DNA of 64,000 bases from Anthoceros angustus (GCA_010909165.1 VJWM01000016.1:124001-188000), one strand, 5' to 3'. Counted from the first letter of the stretch, positions 33,181 to 44,297 are shown. Numbers and translations are program-made. The notes: generated by a model not told the origin, from the letters alone.

Positions 33181-34430
33181 CGAAACTCTTGATATAGGAT
33201 ATGTGGGGGGGAGCACAGATCTTTGTCCAAACGCCTAATGGCCAGGCCCTTGCACGGAACCTGATCTTATGCTCCCTACTTCTGAGAATGACATCTGGTG
33301 AGCTCGACGACAGTGCCGTGGATGGAGTGATTGCCATATGGTACTCTGCTGACTTGACTCCGAGCCAGTACCTGCTGCTCATGGACACCAACGTTCAGCT
33401 TCTAAGCACGACTCCTAACACCCTACCTTGCCACAGCTTTCCACCGCCACCATCCATATTCCAGCAGCACCGTCACATACTGGATATATCAGCCGACATG
33501 GTAACGCTCACCCGCAAATATGGCAAAGAAGATCTGTTATTTGGAATAATGAAGCAGATTCAATGCTCGGGTGCCAGCATGTCTGTCAGGATGCATGGGC
33601 TTTGTGTTGTTTAAGTACTTGACACAGATGGGACTTGCAAGCTTAGAACCTGAGGCTGCAAGTCGGGAAGGGGCTTTTGGAATTCATGACCGTCAGAATG
33701 GAATCGATGGGTTGCTGCTGGAGCCACATTACTCTGCACTGGAAAAGTTTGGTGAGTCAGGGCTGCTTCAGCCGCTTGCAGCTCAATCCTATGGTAACCA
33801 CCATTGCCTCCCCTGCAACCCGACTCTGGTGTCAGCCATTGACAACCCACGTGTTGGCTGGTCAGCCGTAACGGGACGGCTTGAACCTCTATGTGGTTGG
33901 CCTATCCACCAGGTAATGGTATGCTTCCTTGTCCAATCTTGAGGTGTCTAGTTTTGCACATGTTATCCTTCTCGGACTGCAACCGGGCGCTTAAGCTGGT
34001 ACGCAGTCCTAACAAGTGGGAATTGTGGAACTTCTAGGTTATGAGCAACGATATTCATGGCGGGAGGCATCGAGTTATCATGGTGTTCCCGGCAACGATC
34101 TCTAGGAATTTCAAGAGCTACACGAATGGGAGTTTCCGTCTGTCTCTTCTCCGCTAATTTACCAGCCATTCATGATCTACAGAACGCCTCTTCCTACAAC
34201 AATGCCAAAACCTGCCAACGTGTCCTCGAAAAAGATGAAGGCGAAAAGGAAGGCTAAAGCCACTGAAAAGGCCGCTGAACCAAAGCAAGTGTGGCCGGGG
34301 ATGCTCTCTAACATCAGCACACCCGAGGAGTGCTACATGCACGTTATGTTTACAGATCTTTGGCATACTGAAATGATAATGGAGGTTAGTAAAAAGGCGT
34401 CCATCCAGTCCTACTTTCATTGACAAGTGA
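33163..34430 (+). pseudogene. MYND gene, copy 5 (older, diverged)
   Basis: This begins within exon 1 at LNNF and runs through exon 2 to the Lys-rich end. Unlike copies 1-4 it differs by many base substitutions (SFPPPPSIFQQHRHILDIS for NFPPTPSMFQPHRHMLDIQ) and lacks about 700 bp of exon 2 between about 34135 and the KKMKAKRKAKATEKAAEP segment. Its frame is broken at 33605 and elsewhere. It marks an older duplication than copies 1-4. Confidence 0.7.
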
Positions 34431-34581
34431 TTGCTCGGAGCTGATGATGGGCCAATTTCAAAATGCGGTGTTCCTTGCTCTGTGTCTCTTGAGCTCAGAC
34501 CTCGCTGCTTCACTCTCTGGTCCTGTTACTACACTCCTTTGAAACCAGTGAGGACAATGGCCTGCCGGTCCTTACGATGTC

Positions 34582-35247
34582 TCAGACTGAGAGTCGAGAA
34601 ATCAGGCCCAGAATGATCCACTGTGAAAGAAGGACACCAGCAATTTTAATTGGCCTCCAGTACCACCTCTGAGCAATCTTCTTCTCATTGGCGTCATTGA
34701 CAGGTCGGATGACCATTTGTCCCAGTTGTTTCGGTTCAAGGGACATTTCGTGACTTGCTGGGATGACTTCCACTCTCTCATGAATTTCCGAAGGTTCTGC
34801 AATGAGGACATGCGTGTGATCAACAGAGCAAGGCACCCTTGCGTAATAGCATAGCAAGGCGTCTCGATGTTGAAACCTACTCAACTTGTTGCGGGAAAAC
34901 GTACACGCTTACTTTCATGCATATGGCTGGGAGGACAGCATACCTGGGAAGCACTTCCTATTCGAAGTTGAGTCACAGCTAGCACTGAGGACGTAATTAC
35001 CGGGCATCTGTATGGGAAATGTGACAATAGGTTTGATCTGCATCAACTTGACGTCTGGCGGTTGATCCAGATCACTAGTGATGCTCACATACGAAAGCCA
35101 CATTGAACAGGACATGTTGCAGGAGTCATCAGCAAAGTGCACAGCAACAGTGCGCAGGCACCCTGGCGCTATAAAGCCAAAGCCTGGGCCTGCAGCGCGC
35201 AATCGACCTCGCAGATCATGGTTGTCACCTGCACACTCACCTATCAA
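34582..35247 (-). CDS. Unrecognised gene X, copy 3 (diverged, cleanest frames)
   Basis: The upstream exon-like frame (35247 to about 34990) reads DNHDLRGRLRAAGPGFGFIAPG, then VAVHFADDS and SYVSITSDLDQPPDVKLMQI, ending IQMPGNYVL before a possible GT donor. The downstream frame (34884-34582) reads RFQHRDALLCYYARVPCSV, VEVIPASHEMSLEP, PVNDANEKKIAQRWYWRP and the hydrophobic IKIAGVLLSQWIILGLI. Relative to copy 1 it shows substitutions with few frameshifts, so coding constraint is plausible. A small, possibly tail-anchored membrane protein would fit. I do not recognise the family. Confidence 0.5.
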
Positions 35248-35519
35248 AAGACTTCAAAGTGGATCAAGAACGCCAATACCTGCATCAGTTAACTACATAG
35301 GAAGCTAGACCTTCTACTACAAATTTGGCCAACTCTTCTGACTGCAGACCGTCTGCCTTGGTCTGATGATTGAAAGCTTCACAATTCAGCTATGCACGAG
35401 GGGGCTTCACATGTGATACGTCTGGAAGGGGCAATTACCAGCAGCGTAGTATGAAGGGGCAATTACCATAGGGTCGTGATTGTGTAGGGAAAGCAGTGAC
35501 CGCCGTAGCAAATACAAAT

Positions 35520-35805
35520 AGCTTGAACCTCTATGTGGTTGGCCTATCCACCAGGTAATGGTATGCTTCCTTGTCCAATCTTGAGGTGTCTAGTTTTGCA
35601 CATGCTCGGACTGCAACCGGGCGCTTAAGCTGGTACGCAGTCCTAACAAGTGGAATTGGAACTTCTAGGTTATGAGCAACGATATTCATGGCGGGAGGCA
35701 TCGAGTTATCATGGTGTTCCCGGCAACGATCTCTAGGAATTTCAAGAGCTACACGAATGGGAGTTTCCGTCTGTCTCTTCTCCGCTAATTTACCAGCCAC
35801 GCAAA
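35520..35805 (+). repeat. MYND exon1/intron/exon2 fragment, copy 6
   Basis: This repeats 33880-34170 of the diverged copy, from gcttgaacctctatgtggtt through the intron to ctccgctaatttaccagcca, with a few bases missing. It is then joined to unrelated sequence at ccagccac. It is too short to code. Confidence 0.75.
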
Positions 35806-36086
35806 CGACATTTGATTCCCAGGGTTCCCTCTCGAATTCATTAGCTCAGCTCCGCTGTGGAGAGATGATAGAAGCGAATAAAGACGGGGTTTGCAATCCC
35901 TAGGACTTTTCCTCCTTCATCTTAACCTCCATAAGGCGGTAGGTCTAGATGTACAATTCCGACAAGTAGGATGAAGTTTGTGATTAAAAGAAGAATTAAA
36001 ATTACAGCTAATCGTCTCTCTCAAACGAATCTTTTAAAACGTGTTGGACGGGAAGAGCACCACCACCAACATACCATGTGCTCGAG
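35806..36086. other. 3' flank of the GBPL gene
   Basis: Unique sequence, then from 35968 the likely 3' untranslated region of the GBPL gene. The part from aggatgaagtttgtg onward is duplicated at 39667 with the last coding bases. Confidence 0.5.
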
Positions 36087-39010
36087 CTACTTATTCAGAA
36101 CGTGCTTCTCGTAAGCCTCAACAAAGTCCTTCTTGGGAGCATTGCGAAGGGCGAGCACCTGATCTCCAAATCCGGCTTCAGTGAGAGCTTGCTTCAGCTT
36201 GGAGATGGTCATTTTTTTGTACAGACTGACCTCTCTGTAGTCGTTCGAGCAGTTGTCCTCCTCATGCTTCACCCATGAGTCCCCATCTCCGGTGGTGTGC
36301 ATGAGACTGTTACCACTATCCATGTTGTGCTCACTCTTGGCCCTCTTCCGTATGGGAGTAACCACATCCACCTCCATGTCTTCAGCAGGTGGGACATCCT
36401 CAGCCCTCTGCCGCTTGCCATGCGATGCAGACGCAATTCCACCAACTCCACTCGCCGGCTCAGTATGATAGGTGGACCTAGACCTGAGCTCGGACTCATT
36501 CAAGCGGGTCTGAGCGAGCTCCTGCTGCAACATATCCAGCTTCCCCTGCACGTTCTGAAGCTGCAAAGACAGAGACTCTGCTCTCGTGTTAGCCTCCGCT
36601 CGGGCAAGTCTCTCGCTAGCCAGCAGCCCCTCCAGCACTCCCACCGTGTTCGCCCTCTGCTCATGCGTAGACTGCAGCAGCTGCTCCATCTCCCGTTCTC
36701 GTTCCCGTTCCCTCTCCTCTATCCTCCGCTCCAGTGATGTGATCCTAGCCACAGCCTCCCTCTCCGCAAACTTCAACCTATCCACATCCTGCCCCAAACT
36801 GTCCCTCTCCCTCTCCAGATCCTGAGACCTCCTCTCTGCCCTCTCCACGGCAGCCAGGCGCTCCGCAGCCAGCCTCTGCGCCTCCAACTTCTCCCTCTCC
36901 AAAATCGACGCATCCTCCTTGGCCTTCTCCGCCACCTCACCGGCCCTCCGAGACTCCTGCTCCGCCGTGCGATGCCCGTGCTCCGCATCCTCCAACCGCT
37001 TCACAGCCGCCAGCAGCTTCTCCTCCGCCTGCAACTTCCCTTGCCGCAACCCCTCCATCTCCCTCTCCAACCCCAAGGCCGACGTCCTCGCCCCATCCAG
37101 CGTAATCTGCAGCGTCCTGTACTCCGCCTTCAGCGCCTCCAACTCCCCGACATGCGCACTGTCCCTGGCCTCCTGCTCCTTCAACCGAGACGTGAGCTCC
37201 GCAATCCTCCGCTCCCCCGCCTCAACCTTACCCTGCATCTCCCGCACCTCAGCCTCCTTCTGCGTGATGCTGGCAGCGAACTCCCCCCGCAACGTATCCT
37301 CCCGCTGCTGCGCCTGCTTCCCAGCCCTCTCCCGCAGCGAATTCGCCTTCTCCACGGCCACCTTGGCCTCCGCCGCGGCCGTCTCGTGCTTCCGCTTCCA
37401 CTCCGCAGCCTCCTCCTTGGCAGACTCAGCCTGCTCCCTAGCTGCCACCAGCCTGGCCTCCGCCGCAGTGCACTTGCTCTGCAAAGCCCCGACCTCGGAG
37501 CCATACCTCTCATCAAACACCCTCTTCTCCGCGGCAGAGCTCTCGTACTTGCTCCTCCACTCCGCAGCATCCCTCTGCACCGCCTCCAGCTGCTGCGCGA
37601 GACTCACCCCGCGCTCCTCCAGCGCACTGTGCTTCTTCTGCAAAGTAGCATACAACACAGAAGCCTTCTCATTCGAAGTCCTGTAATCCAGCATAGCCGC
37701 CTCGTACCGCCGCTTCCACTCCTGCAAATCCTTCGACGCCGCCTCCGCCTGCCTCTCAGTGTACTGCAACCGATCCTCCAGACTCCGATACTTCAACGCC
37801 AAAGCAGCATAATCCGCGGCAGCCTTGTCCCCGCCCCGCTTCACGAAATCCAACACCGGCCCTCCGAGACTCCTGCTCCGCCGTGCGATGCCCGTGCTCC
37901 GCATCCTCCTTGGCCTTCTCCGCGGCAGAGCTCTCGTACTTGGCCGCCTGTGCGGCCATCGTTTCCACAACCTGCTCAAAAGTAGCCTGCGGAACCTGGC
38001 ACACGGCCCGAAGCCTCTCCTCCATGTCCCCGACAGCCTTCACGCACCTCAGCTCCGCCTCCATGGACACCTTCACCCTGTACTCATGAAACCTCTTCTT
38101 CAGCTCCGCCTGCAGCATCCGCTCGTACTTACTCCTGGTGAGCCCCAGCCCGACGGCATCGCCACTGTAGGCCTCAACCGCCGCCTGCAGCGCCCTGTCA
38201 TGAGCCTCCAGCAGAGCCCCCTCGTCGGCCGCAGCAGGAGCGCCGAAGGTCGCCGCGTAGGCAGCAACGGCGGAGTCGTGCGCCCGCCTGCACTCCGTCT
38301 CCTCCACGCTCTGCCAGGAAGTGGAGATGGTGGGCACCGCCCCGTTGTTGATGGCGTCCAGGAAGGACTGCGTGAGCAGCGCCAGGACGGGGCCCGTCAT
38401 GACGGTGGAGCCGACCTGCTTGGGGCGAGCCCGCTGGAAGATGAACCTGGTGAGGGCGTCCAGCCCGGCCCGGAACTCGGGCCGCATCCGCTCCATGGGG
38501 ATCTGGTCCAGCCGCTGCAGGTCCCGCTCATCATTCAGCGGGCGCACCAGGGTGAAGCAGTCCCGCACCGGGAAGAGGGCGCGGATGGAGTCCCGGATCT
38601 CGTTCTTGGCAGCGATGGCCTTGCCGGAGCCGGGCATGGGCTGGAGGGCGGACTCCAGGTAGTCCCGGGGGGTGATCCTCCGCCCGTCCTCGGTCAGGTC
38701 CAGGTAGAAGTCCCGCAGCAGCCAGAGGAAGAGCGGGGAGAACTGGCCCAGCTCGGCGGCGGAGTCCGGGGCCGAGGAGGCGCGCACCTGGATGTGCTTC
38801 GTCATCTCGGTCACCAGAGACAGGCGGTCCAGGGCGGCCTCGTCGATCCCGCCCATCTGGTTGTACACAAACATGCTGGACAAGAGCACCGCCAGTGAGA
38901 AAATCTGAGTGCTGTACGTACCCGTCTGATCATAAGCATCAATGCCTTCGGTGTCAAGCAGCACGAGGCTATACTCACTTCCGTCCGGCGCGCTTCTTTT
39001 CAGCGGCGTG
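36087..39010 (-). pseudogene. GBPL: Guanylate-binding-like protein (GBPL), P-loop half missing and frame broken
   Basis: The dynamin-superfamily large GTPase body is read from 39010 to about 37946. It starts at STPLKRSAPDGSEYSLVLLDTEG (G3 motif DTEG), then DAYDQTGTYSTQIFSLAVLL and the G4-type LLRDF, followed by the helical domain. The segment that should precede it, with the P-loop (G1) and switch I, is absent. Its place is taken by a copy of the protein's own C-terminal tail, joined at ccacatccacctcc. From 37860 to 36087 a 500-residue coiled coil follows, then GKRQR and PIRKRAKSE as nuclear-localisation-like basic words, and the plant GBPL end KLKQALTEAGFG...LNK. Between them, 37861-37945 is a patchwork of three coil scraps that shifts the frame. 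Arabidopsis GBPLs form nuclear condensates in immunity (known). This copy could not bind GTP normally. Confidence 0.8.
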
Positions 39011-39662
39011 CTCCACATCCACCTCCATGTCTTCAGCAGGTGGGACATCCTCAGCCCTCTGCCGCTTGCCATGCGATGCAGACGCAATTCCACCAACTCC
39101 ACTCGCCGGCTCAGTATGATAGGTGGACCTAGACCTGAGCTCGGACTCATTCAAGCAGGTCTGAGCGAGCTCCTGCTGCAACATATCCAGCTTCCCTGCA
39201 CGTTCTGAAGCTGCAAAGACAGAGACTCTGCTCTCGTGTTAGCCTCCGCTCAGGCAAGTCTCTCGCCAGCAGCCCCTCCAGCACTCCCACCGTGTTCGCC
39301 CTCTGCTCATGCGTAGACTGCAGCAGCTGCTCCATCTCCCGTTCTCGTTCCCGTTCCTCTCCTCTATCCTCCGCTCCAGTGATGTGATCCTAGCCACAGC
39401 CTCCCTCTCCGCAAACTTCAACCTATCCACATCCTGCCCCAAACTGTCCCTCTCCTCTCCAGATCCTGAGACCTCCTCTCTGCCTCTCCACGGCAGCCAG
39501 GCGCTCCGCAGCCAGCCTCTGCGCCTCCAACTTCTCCCTCTCCAAAATCGACGCATCCTCCTTGGCCTTCTCCGCCACCTCACCGGCCCTCCGAGACTCC
39601 TGCTCCGCCGTGCGATGCCCGTGCTCCGCATCCTCCAACCGCTTCACAGCCGCCAGCAGCTG
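39010..39662 (-). repeat. GBPL tail copy 2 (coil part)
   Basis: Repeats about 36365-37020 of the GBPL coil and basic region with scattered short deletions (for example tctcgccagc for tctcgctagccagc at 39260). It is fused directly upstream of the GTPase body on the minus strand. A distinguishing base (caagcaggtc for caagcgggtc) is shared with tail copy 3 but not with the main gene. Confidence 0.8.
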
Positions 39663-39666
39663 GTTC

Positions 39667-40815
39667 AGGATGAAGTTTGTGATTAAAAGAAGAATTAAAA
39701 TTACAGCTAATCGTCTCTCTCAAACGAATCTTTTAAAACGTGTTGGACGGGAAGAGCACCACCACCAACATACCATGTGCTCGAGCTACTTATTCAGAAC
39801 GTGCTTCTCGTAAGCCTCAACAAAGTCCTTCTTGGGAGCATTGCGAAGGGCGAGCACCTGATCTCCAAATCCGGCTTCAGTGAGAGCTTGCTTCAGCTTG
39901 GAGATGGTCATTTTTTTACAGACTGACCTCTCTGTAGTCGTTCGAGCAGTTGTCCTCCTCATGCTTCACCCATGAGTCCCCATCTCCGGTGGTGTGCATG
40001 AGACTGTTACCACTATCCATGTTGTGCTCACTCTTGGCCCTCTTCCGTATGGGAGTAACCACATCCACCTCCATGTCTTCAGCAGGTGGGACATCCTCAG
40101 CCCTCTGCCGCTTGCCATGCGATGCAGACGCAATTCCACCAACTCCACTCGCCGGCTCAGTATGATAGGTGGACCTAGACCTGAGCTCGGACTCATTCAA
40201 GCAGGTCTGAGCGAGCTCCTGCTGCAACCCCAAGCCCCTGCCCCTGCCCCGGCCCCTGCCCCTGCACTGCCGTACTCGCCTCAGCCTCCGCTCAGGCAAG
40301 TCTCTCGCCAGCAGCCCCTCCAGCACTCCCACCGTGTTCGCCCTCTGCTCATGCGTAGACTGCAGCAGCTGCTCCATCTCCCGTTCTCGTTCCCGTTCCC
40401 TCTCCTCTATCCTCCGCTCCAGTGATGTGATCCTAGCCACAGCCTCCCTCTCCGCAAACTTCAACCTATCCACATCCTGCCCCAAACTGTCCCTCTCCTC
40501 TCCAGATCCTGAGACCTCCTCTCTGCCTCTCCACGGCAGCCAGGCGCTCCGCAGCCAGCCTCTGCGCCTCCAACTTCTCCCTCTCCAAAATCGACGCATC
40601 CTCCTTGGCCTTCTCCGCCACCTCACCGGCCCTCCGAGACTCCTGCTCCGCCGTGCGATGCCCGTGCTCCGCATCCTCCAACCGCTTCACAGCCGCCAGC
40701 AGCTTCTCCTCCGCCTGCAACTTCCCTTGCCGCAACCCCTCCATCTCCTCTCCAACCCCAAGGCCGACGTCCTCGCCCCATCCAGCGTAATCTGCAGCGT
40801 CCTGTACTCCGCCTT
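39667..40815 (-). repeat. GBPL tail copy 3 (3' end and coil)
   Basis: Repeats 35968-36535 (3' flank, stop, basic region) and then, after a low-complexity insert of ccccctgcc-type words at 40226-40275, about 36590-37120 of the coil. The piece between, equivalent to about 36536-36590, is missing. It retains the stop codon region and basic NLS-like words in a 252-codon frame (39916-40674). It ends at actccgcctt and passes into unique sequence. Confidence 0.8.
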
Positions 40816-41435
40816 GGCCCGGCCCCGAATTCCCAGCATGTGCATCATCTTGCCTGCCCTGCCGCACGCGGAAGGAAGAAGCACGGAGCGCCAAAACCCA
40901 ACAAACGGCGCCGCTCCTGCTTCCTGGCCCTAACCTTCAAGGCATTCCGATCGCCGCCTCAGACCGAGAGCCCGGGCCTTTCAAATCTTGCACTCCTTGT
41001 CAGGCGGGAGCAGCAGCGCCGTCATCAGTCATGAAGGAGAGGGAAGGAGGAGGGGGAAGAAGCAGCGTCACGTCACCACGTTGTGCCCTTGTCCTCTGCG
41101 CTTCTGCTGCAGTCTTGAGAGAGAGAGGGACAGAGATATGGGTACAGTAATGAATCGAGCCCTAGGCAGCGTGCCTTCACGTTATTTGGCTTAAGAAAGC
41201 GTGTCGACGCTGCTGCCAAGTGGCCATGCCAGTATCATACCATCCAGGTCGGTAGGTAGATGCCAATGGAGACAACCACTTCGAACCACATCCCATTCCT
41301 CAGCGAGCATAACAGCTGGCTACCTGTAACTCTCTCATAAAGGCGCCTCCACAATTGGTCATGAAGCATCCAGGACTCCAGGCCTTTCCCCGTGTTGCGT
41401 GCATGTATGTATGTGTGTAGCAGAGTTCGTACTTC
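40816..41435. other. Intergenic, no gene seen
   Basis: Unique sequence between the GBPL tail copy and the sulfurtransferase stop codon. A purine-rich stretch at 41030-41065 and gagagagagg at about 41117 are simple-sequence features. No frame with family character. Confidence 0.5.
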
Positions 41436-43206
41436 TTAGGCCGTGGTGGTCTCGACAGGCAAGTCCAGTCTGTTTCCCCACTCGTTCCAGCTGCCATCGT
41501 AATTTGCTGCCTCGCCCCTGCCTCCGATGCGGTGCCAGGCCAGCAGCACCGAGCATGACGCTACTCCACCGTTGCAGTATGCGATCTGCGAAGGGAGCTT
41601 GTGAGTTGGTGGAAGGGGGGAGGAGAGGGTGGAGGGGAGAGGGGAGAGGGGAGAATGGCACTCACTAGTTTACGGGGGCCTGTTGGATCCAGACCGGCTT
41701 TCAGGAACACTTCTCGTTGTTCTGGTGCAGACTTGAATGTTCCATTGGGGTGCAGCAGTTCCTGCACATAAGCATCTTCGTATGTATGCAGTGGCAAGGT
41801 TCAAGAAAGCTTGGAGGGCAGGATGGGGTGGTTACCCTGCGGGGAATGCTGACTGAGCCTGGTATTTTTCCTCCACGGACAGCCCTTCGTGTTAAACCAC
41901 GGTGCTGATTTGTGTCTCTTGCATCCACTAACACAGGAGCTTCCAAAAGCTGGGTGTTTGGATGAGGAGGTATGGATTGCATCACGTCCTCCCAAGTTGC
42001 CACCAGGGAAGGCCTTGCTGCTGATGCATCGTAGTCTGCGAAGATCTGCCCATGACATGATTCTCTTGTTACTAGATTGCTCTCATTCTCCATGTAGCAA
42101 GAAACCTTTTTCTATAACTGCTTCTTGTTACCTTTAGAGTGCAAGGTTCATAGAGTTCGGTCTCCCGTCCTTCTTCTTCCCACTGAACACAAAAGTGAGA
42201 ATGGCCTCGAGATGAGGAAACCAAGCTTCTTGCACATGAAAGCAGCCAGGAGGGCATCAAAGTAAAACCTCACCTCACCTTTCTGTAGCCTCCATCAAGC
42301 ACTCGCACGTCCGGGTGACCATGCCTGACTAAGGACCACCAAAGTCTCGGAGCAAGGAGTCCATCACCTCGGTCATAAACAACCACAGGCTTGTCTGTCG
42401 ATACTCCCTTCGCTTCCATCTTCACAGATTACATGAAGTAACATCATCATGTTTGCCAAGCTCGCAGGAAACTGTCCGCAGCAGGACGTTTTCAAACCTT
42501 ACCACAGCACTGAACCTTTCACTATCAGTCATGAGCTGCACAGGGATTGCGGAGGACTCCAAACCATCCTTAACCTGAAAAGCAGCGAGGTTTCAAGACG
42601 ACATCATCATGGAGCAGCGGTTCGGGGAATAATTGGAGAGACAAACCCAAAGCTCACCCAGTTGAAAAATACGGCACCAGGGATATGACCTTTCAGGTAC
42701 TCCGTGTAACAATCCAGGTACTTCGATGCCTCAGTCCCATCCTCGGTTCCCTTTGTTGTCTCCACAACTCCTGCCATTGCCACGAATCGTTCCCTCGGTA
42801 AAATTCTCCGGAATTGTCTGCATCAACGGCCATCGGGGGGAGGCAGGTTCCCAACTTACCTCGAATGTCCAGGACGCATGCCTCATTCAAATGCTGGTGG
42901 AGCCAGGCTGTGGACACTACAGGATCCCTGGTCTGACTGGCGGCCTCACAACTGACTGAAAGCATCCTCCCTGCTAACAACGATTCAGCTGCTGCTCGAC
43001 CGTGAAGCTGAGAATTCACTACCAGAAACAACCCACTCACCCACATTGAACTTGCGCGCCCCATGGGCCCCAGTGGGACACAGTAGCCGGGTAGTCGTAA
43101 TTAGCCTGCATGTAGGCACAACTGTTCCGAAGGCACCGAACAAGGAAGGCACAAGAACCTCCATCCCGTGCTGAACCTTGTTAGTCGTTAAACGACACCG
43201 ATTCAT
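41436..43206 (-). CDS. Two-domain rhodanese / mercaptopyruvate-type sulfurtransferase
   Basis: It transfers sulfane sulfur from thiosulfate or 3-mercaptopyruvate to an acceptor such as cyanide or thiols. The gene has several short exons. Exon 1 (43041-43206) gives an N-terminal leader, then 42860-42955 with DPVVSTAWLHQHLNEACVLDIRG, 42658-42770 with EYLKGHIPGAVFFNW, 42503-42574, and 42279-42419 with PVVVYDRGDGLLAPRLWWSL and VLDGGYRK. A less certain exon lies near 42230-42137. The second domain follows with VLVDARDTNQHRG and GGKIPGSVSIP (about 42060-41845), then APEQREVFLKAGLDP. The last exon has the active loop AYCNGGVASCSVLLAWHR and YDGSWNEWGNRLDLPVET, stop at 41436. The loop cysteine is the expected catalytic residue. 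The leader may target an organelle if 43206 is the start, but M43164 is an alternative. All junctions I checked are GT-AG. Confidence 0.85.
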
Positions 43207-43240
43207 GAAATAGCTGCTTTCTTATGTCACCACCCTAGCT
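43165..43240. promoter_or_regulatory. Very short divergent promoter (sulfurtransferase / KXDL)
   Basis: The two start codons face away from each other with only 34 bp between them if the sulfurtransferase starts at 43206, or 76 bp if it starts at 43164. Both genes must draw on the same interval, with 5' leaders overlapping or lying within the other gene. No TATA box is visible. Confidence 0.65.
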
Positions 43241-43754
43241 ATGGCTTCGGATCCCGCGCAAGATGCAGCTGTCTCAGCAGCCGAGCAGCTGCAGGACCTA
43301 TTGAAGGACAGCGATGTGGACAGCGTTAAACAGCTGCAGCTGCTCATGTGAGTTCACATCAAATGCACTCCTTGTTTCTTTTTGTTGTCTCATCTTGGAC
43401 TTTACGTGGCAGATTAGGACGATTGCAGGATAGCACAGCTGTGCTGTCTCATTTCAACGACTTCTCGGAACGTAGCTATGCGGCTGTTGTTAACGACTTC
43501 TCCAGGAACACTCGCATGCTGGCATCCATGAAGGCCGACCTGGATCACATCTTCAAGCGGATTAGGTCATTCCTCACTTCCCCTACTTGTGTACGGGCCT
43601 TTCCGTAGAGAAAAGCTTGATTGTCACATTTCCGCGGCTTCGATTCCATAGGCACCTCAAGTCACGCATTGCAAGCCAATTTCCAAATGCTTTCCACTCC
43701 GCCGTGATGGAGCATGTGGATGATACAAGGCCCGATCTCGAGCAGCCTCGGTGA
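43241..43754 (+). CDS. KXD1: KXDL-motif protein (BORC/BLOC-1-related subunit)
   Basis: Three exons, 43241-43347, 43413-43565 and 43652-43754, with GT-AG introns of 65 and 86 bp, give a 120-residue protein in one continuous frame. The conserved block is VLSHFNDFSERSYAAVVNDF followed by a helix ending MKADLDHIFKRIR. KADL is the signature KxDL. This family forms part of lysosome- or endosome-positioning complexes in animals, and the plant role is not settled. The C-terminus is short and acidic (DDTRPDLEQPR). Length fits the family. The gene is head to head with the sulfurtransferase and convergent with CAD downstream. Confidence 0.85.
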
Positions 43755-44297
43755 CAGACGTTTCGAGCTACAACCTGTACAGATAACTTACGAATGTTGG
43801 TGCTCAACACCGTCATCAATAGCGTCCTTCCTGCAACCACCCCCTGGGCAGCTGCACGGGCACAGGCTATCACTGTCATTACAGAAGGACGCCTGGAACC
43901 CACCTGCCAGTATTGCCGGAGGTGCGTTGAGTGGCAACGAGAAGATGGAAAAATATGGAGGATTGTACGAGACGATAGAAGAGTATGGAGGATTGCGGGC
44001 GAGGCGGTCGGGGTAGAAGAAGATGCTAAGAAAAAAAAATTGTGGAATAAAGCAATCTGTCAACTTATACTTGTGTAGGAAGAAACAGATTACGTACTCT
44101 TTCTTGCAACAGGAAGAAGGCCTCGGTTTCGTACAGTGGGTAGCTTTGTACCACAGAACCCTCCATTTTCCACTGCTAGCGGACATGGTATATGATCAAG
44201 AGCCGCTATGTTAGATTTTCTCTGTTGTAATTGTGAAATGCAGCCTTACGGAGATGACAGGACGACTCCATCTGCGTTCCAAGAACTGGTAGCCTCG
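43755..44297. other. Convergent intergenic region between KXDL and CAD
   Basis: About 540 bases hold the two 3' flanks. There is a repeated ggaggattg(t/c) word at 43957-44000 and a poly-A run at 44031. The plus frame over 43794-44078 has no family character. Nothing else seen. Confidence 0.45.

Noticed and set aside
36972-38898. Long plus-strand frames over the GBPL gene (337 and 357 codons)
   Set aside because: They are antisense shadows of the GC-rich coiled coil and GTPase body: composition is Leu/Arg/Pro-biased with no family motif, while the minus strand gives a clear GBPL.
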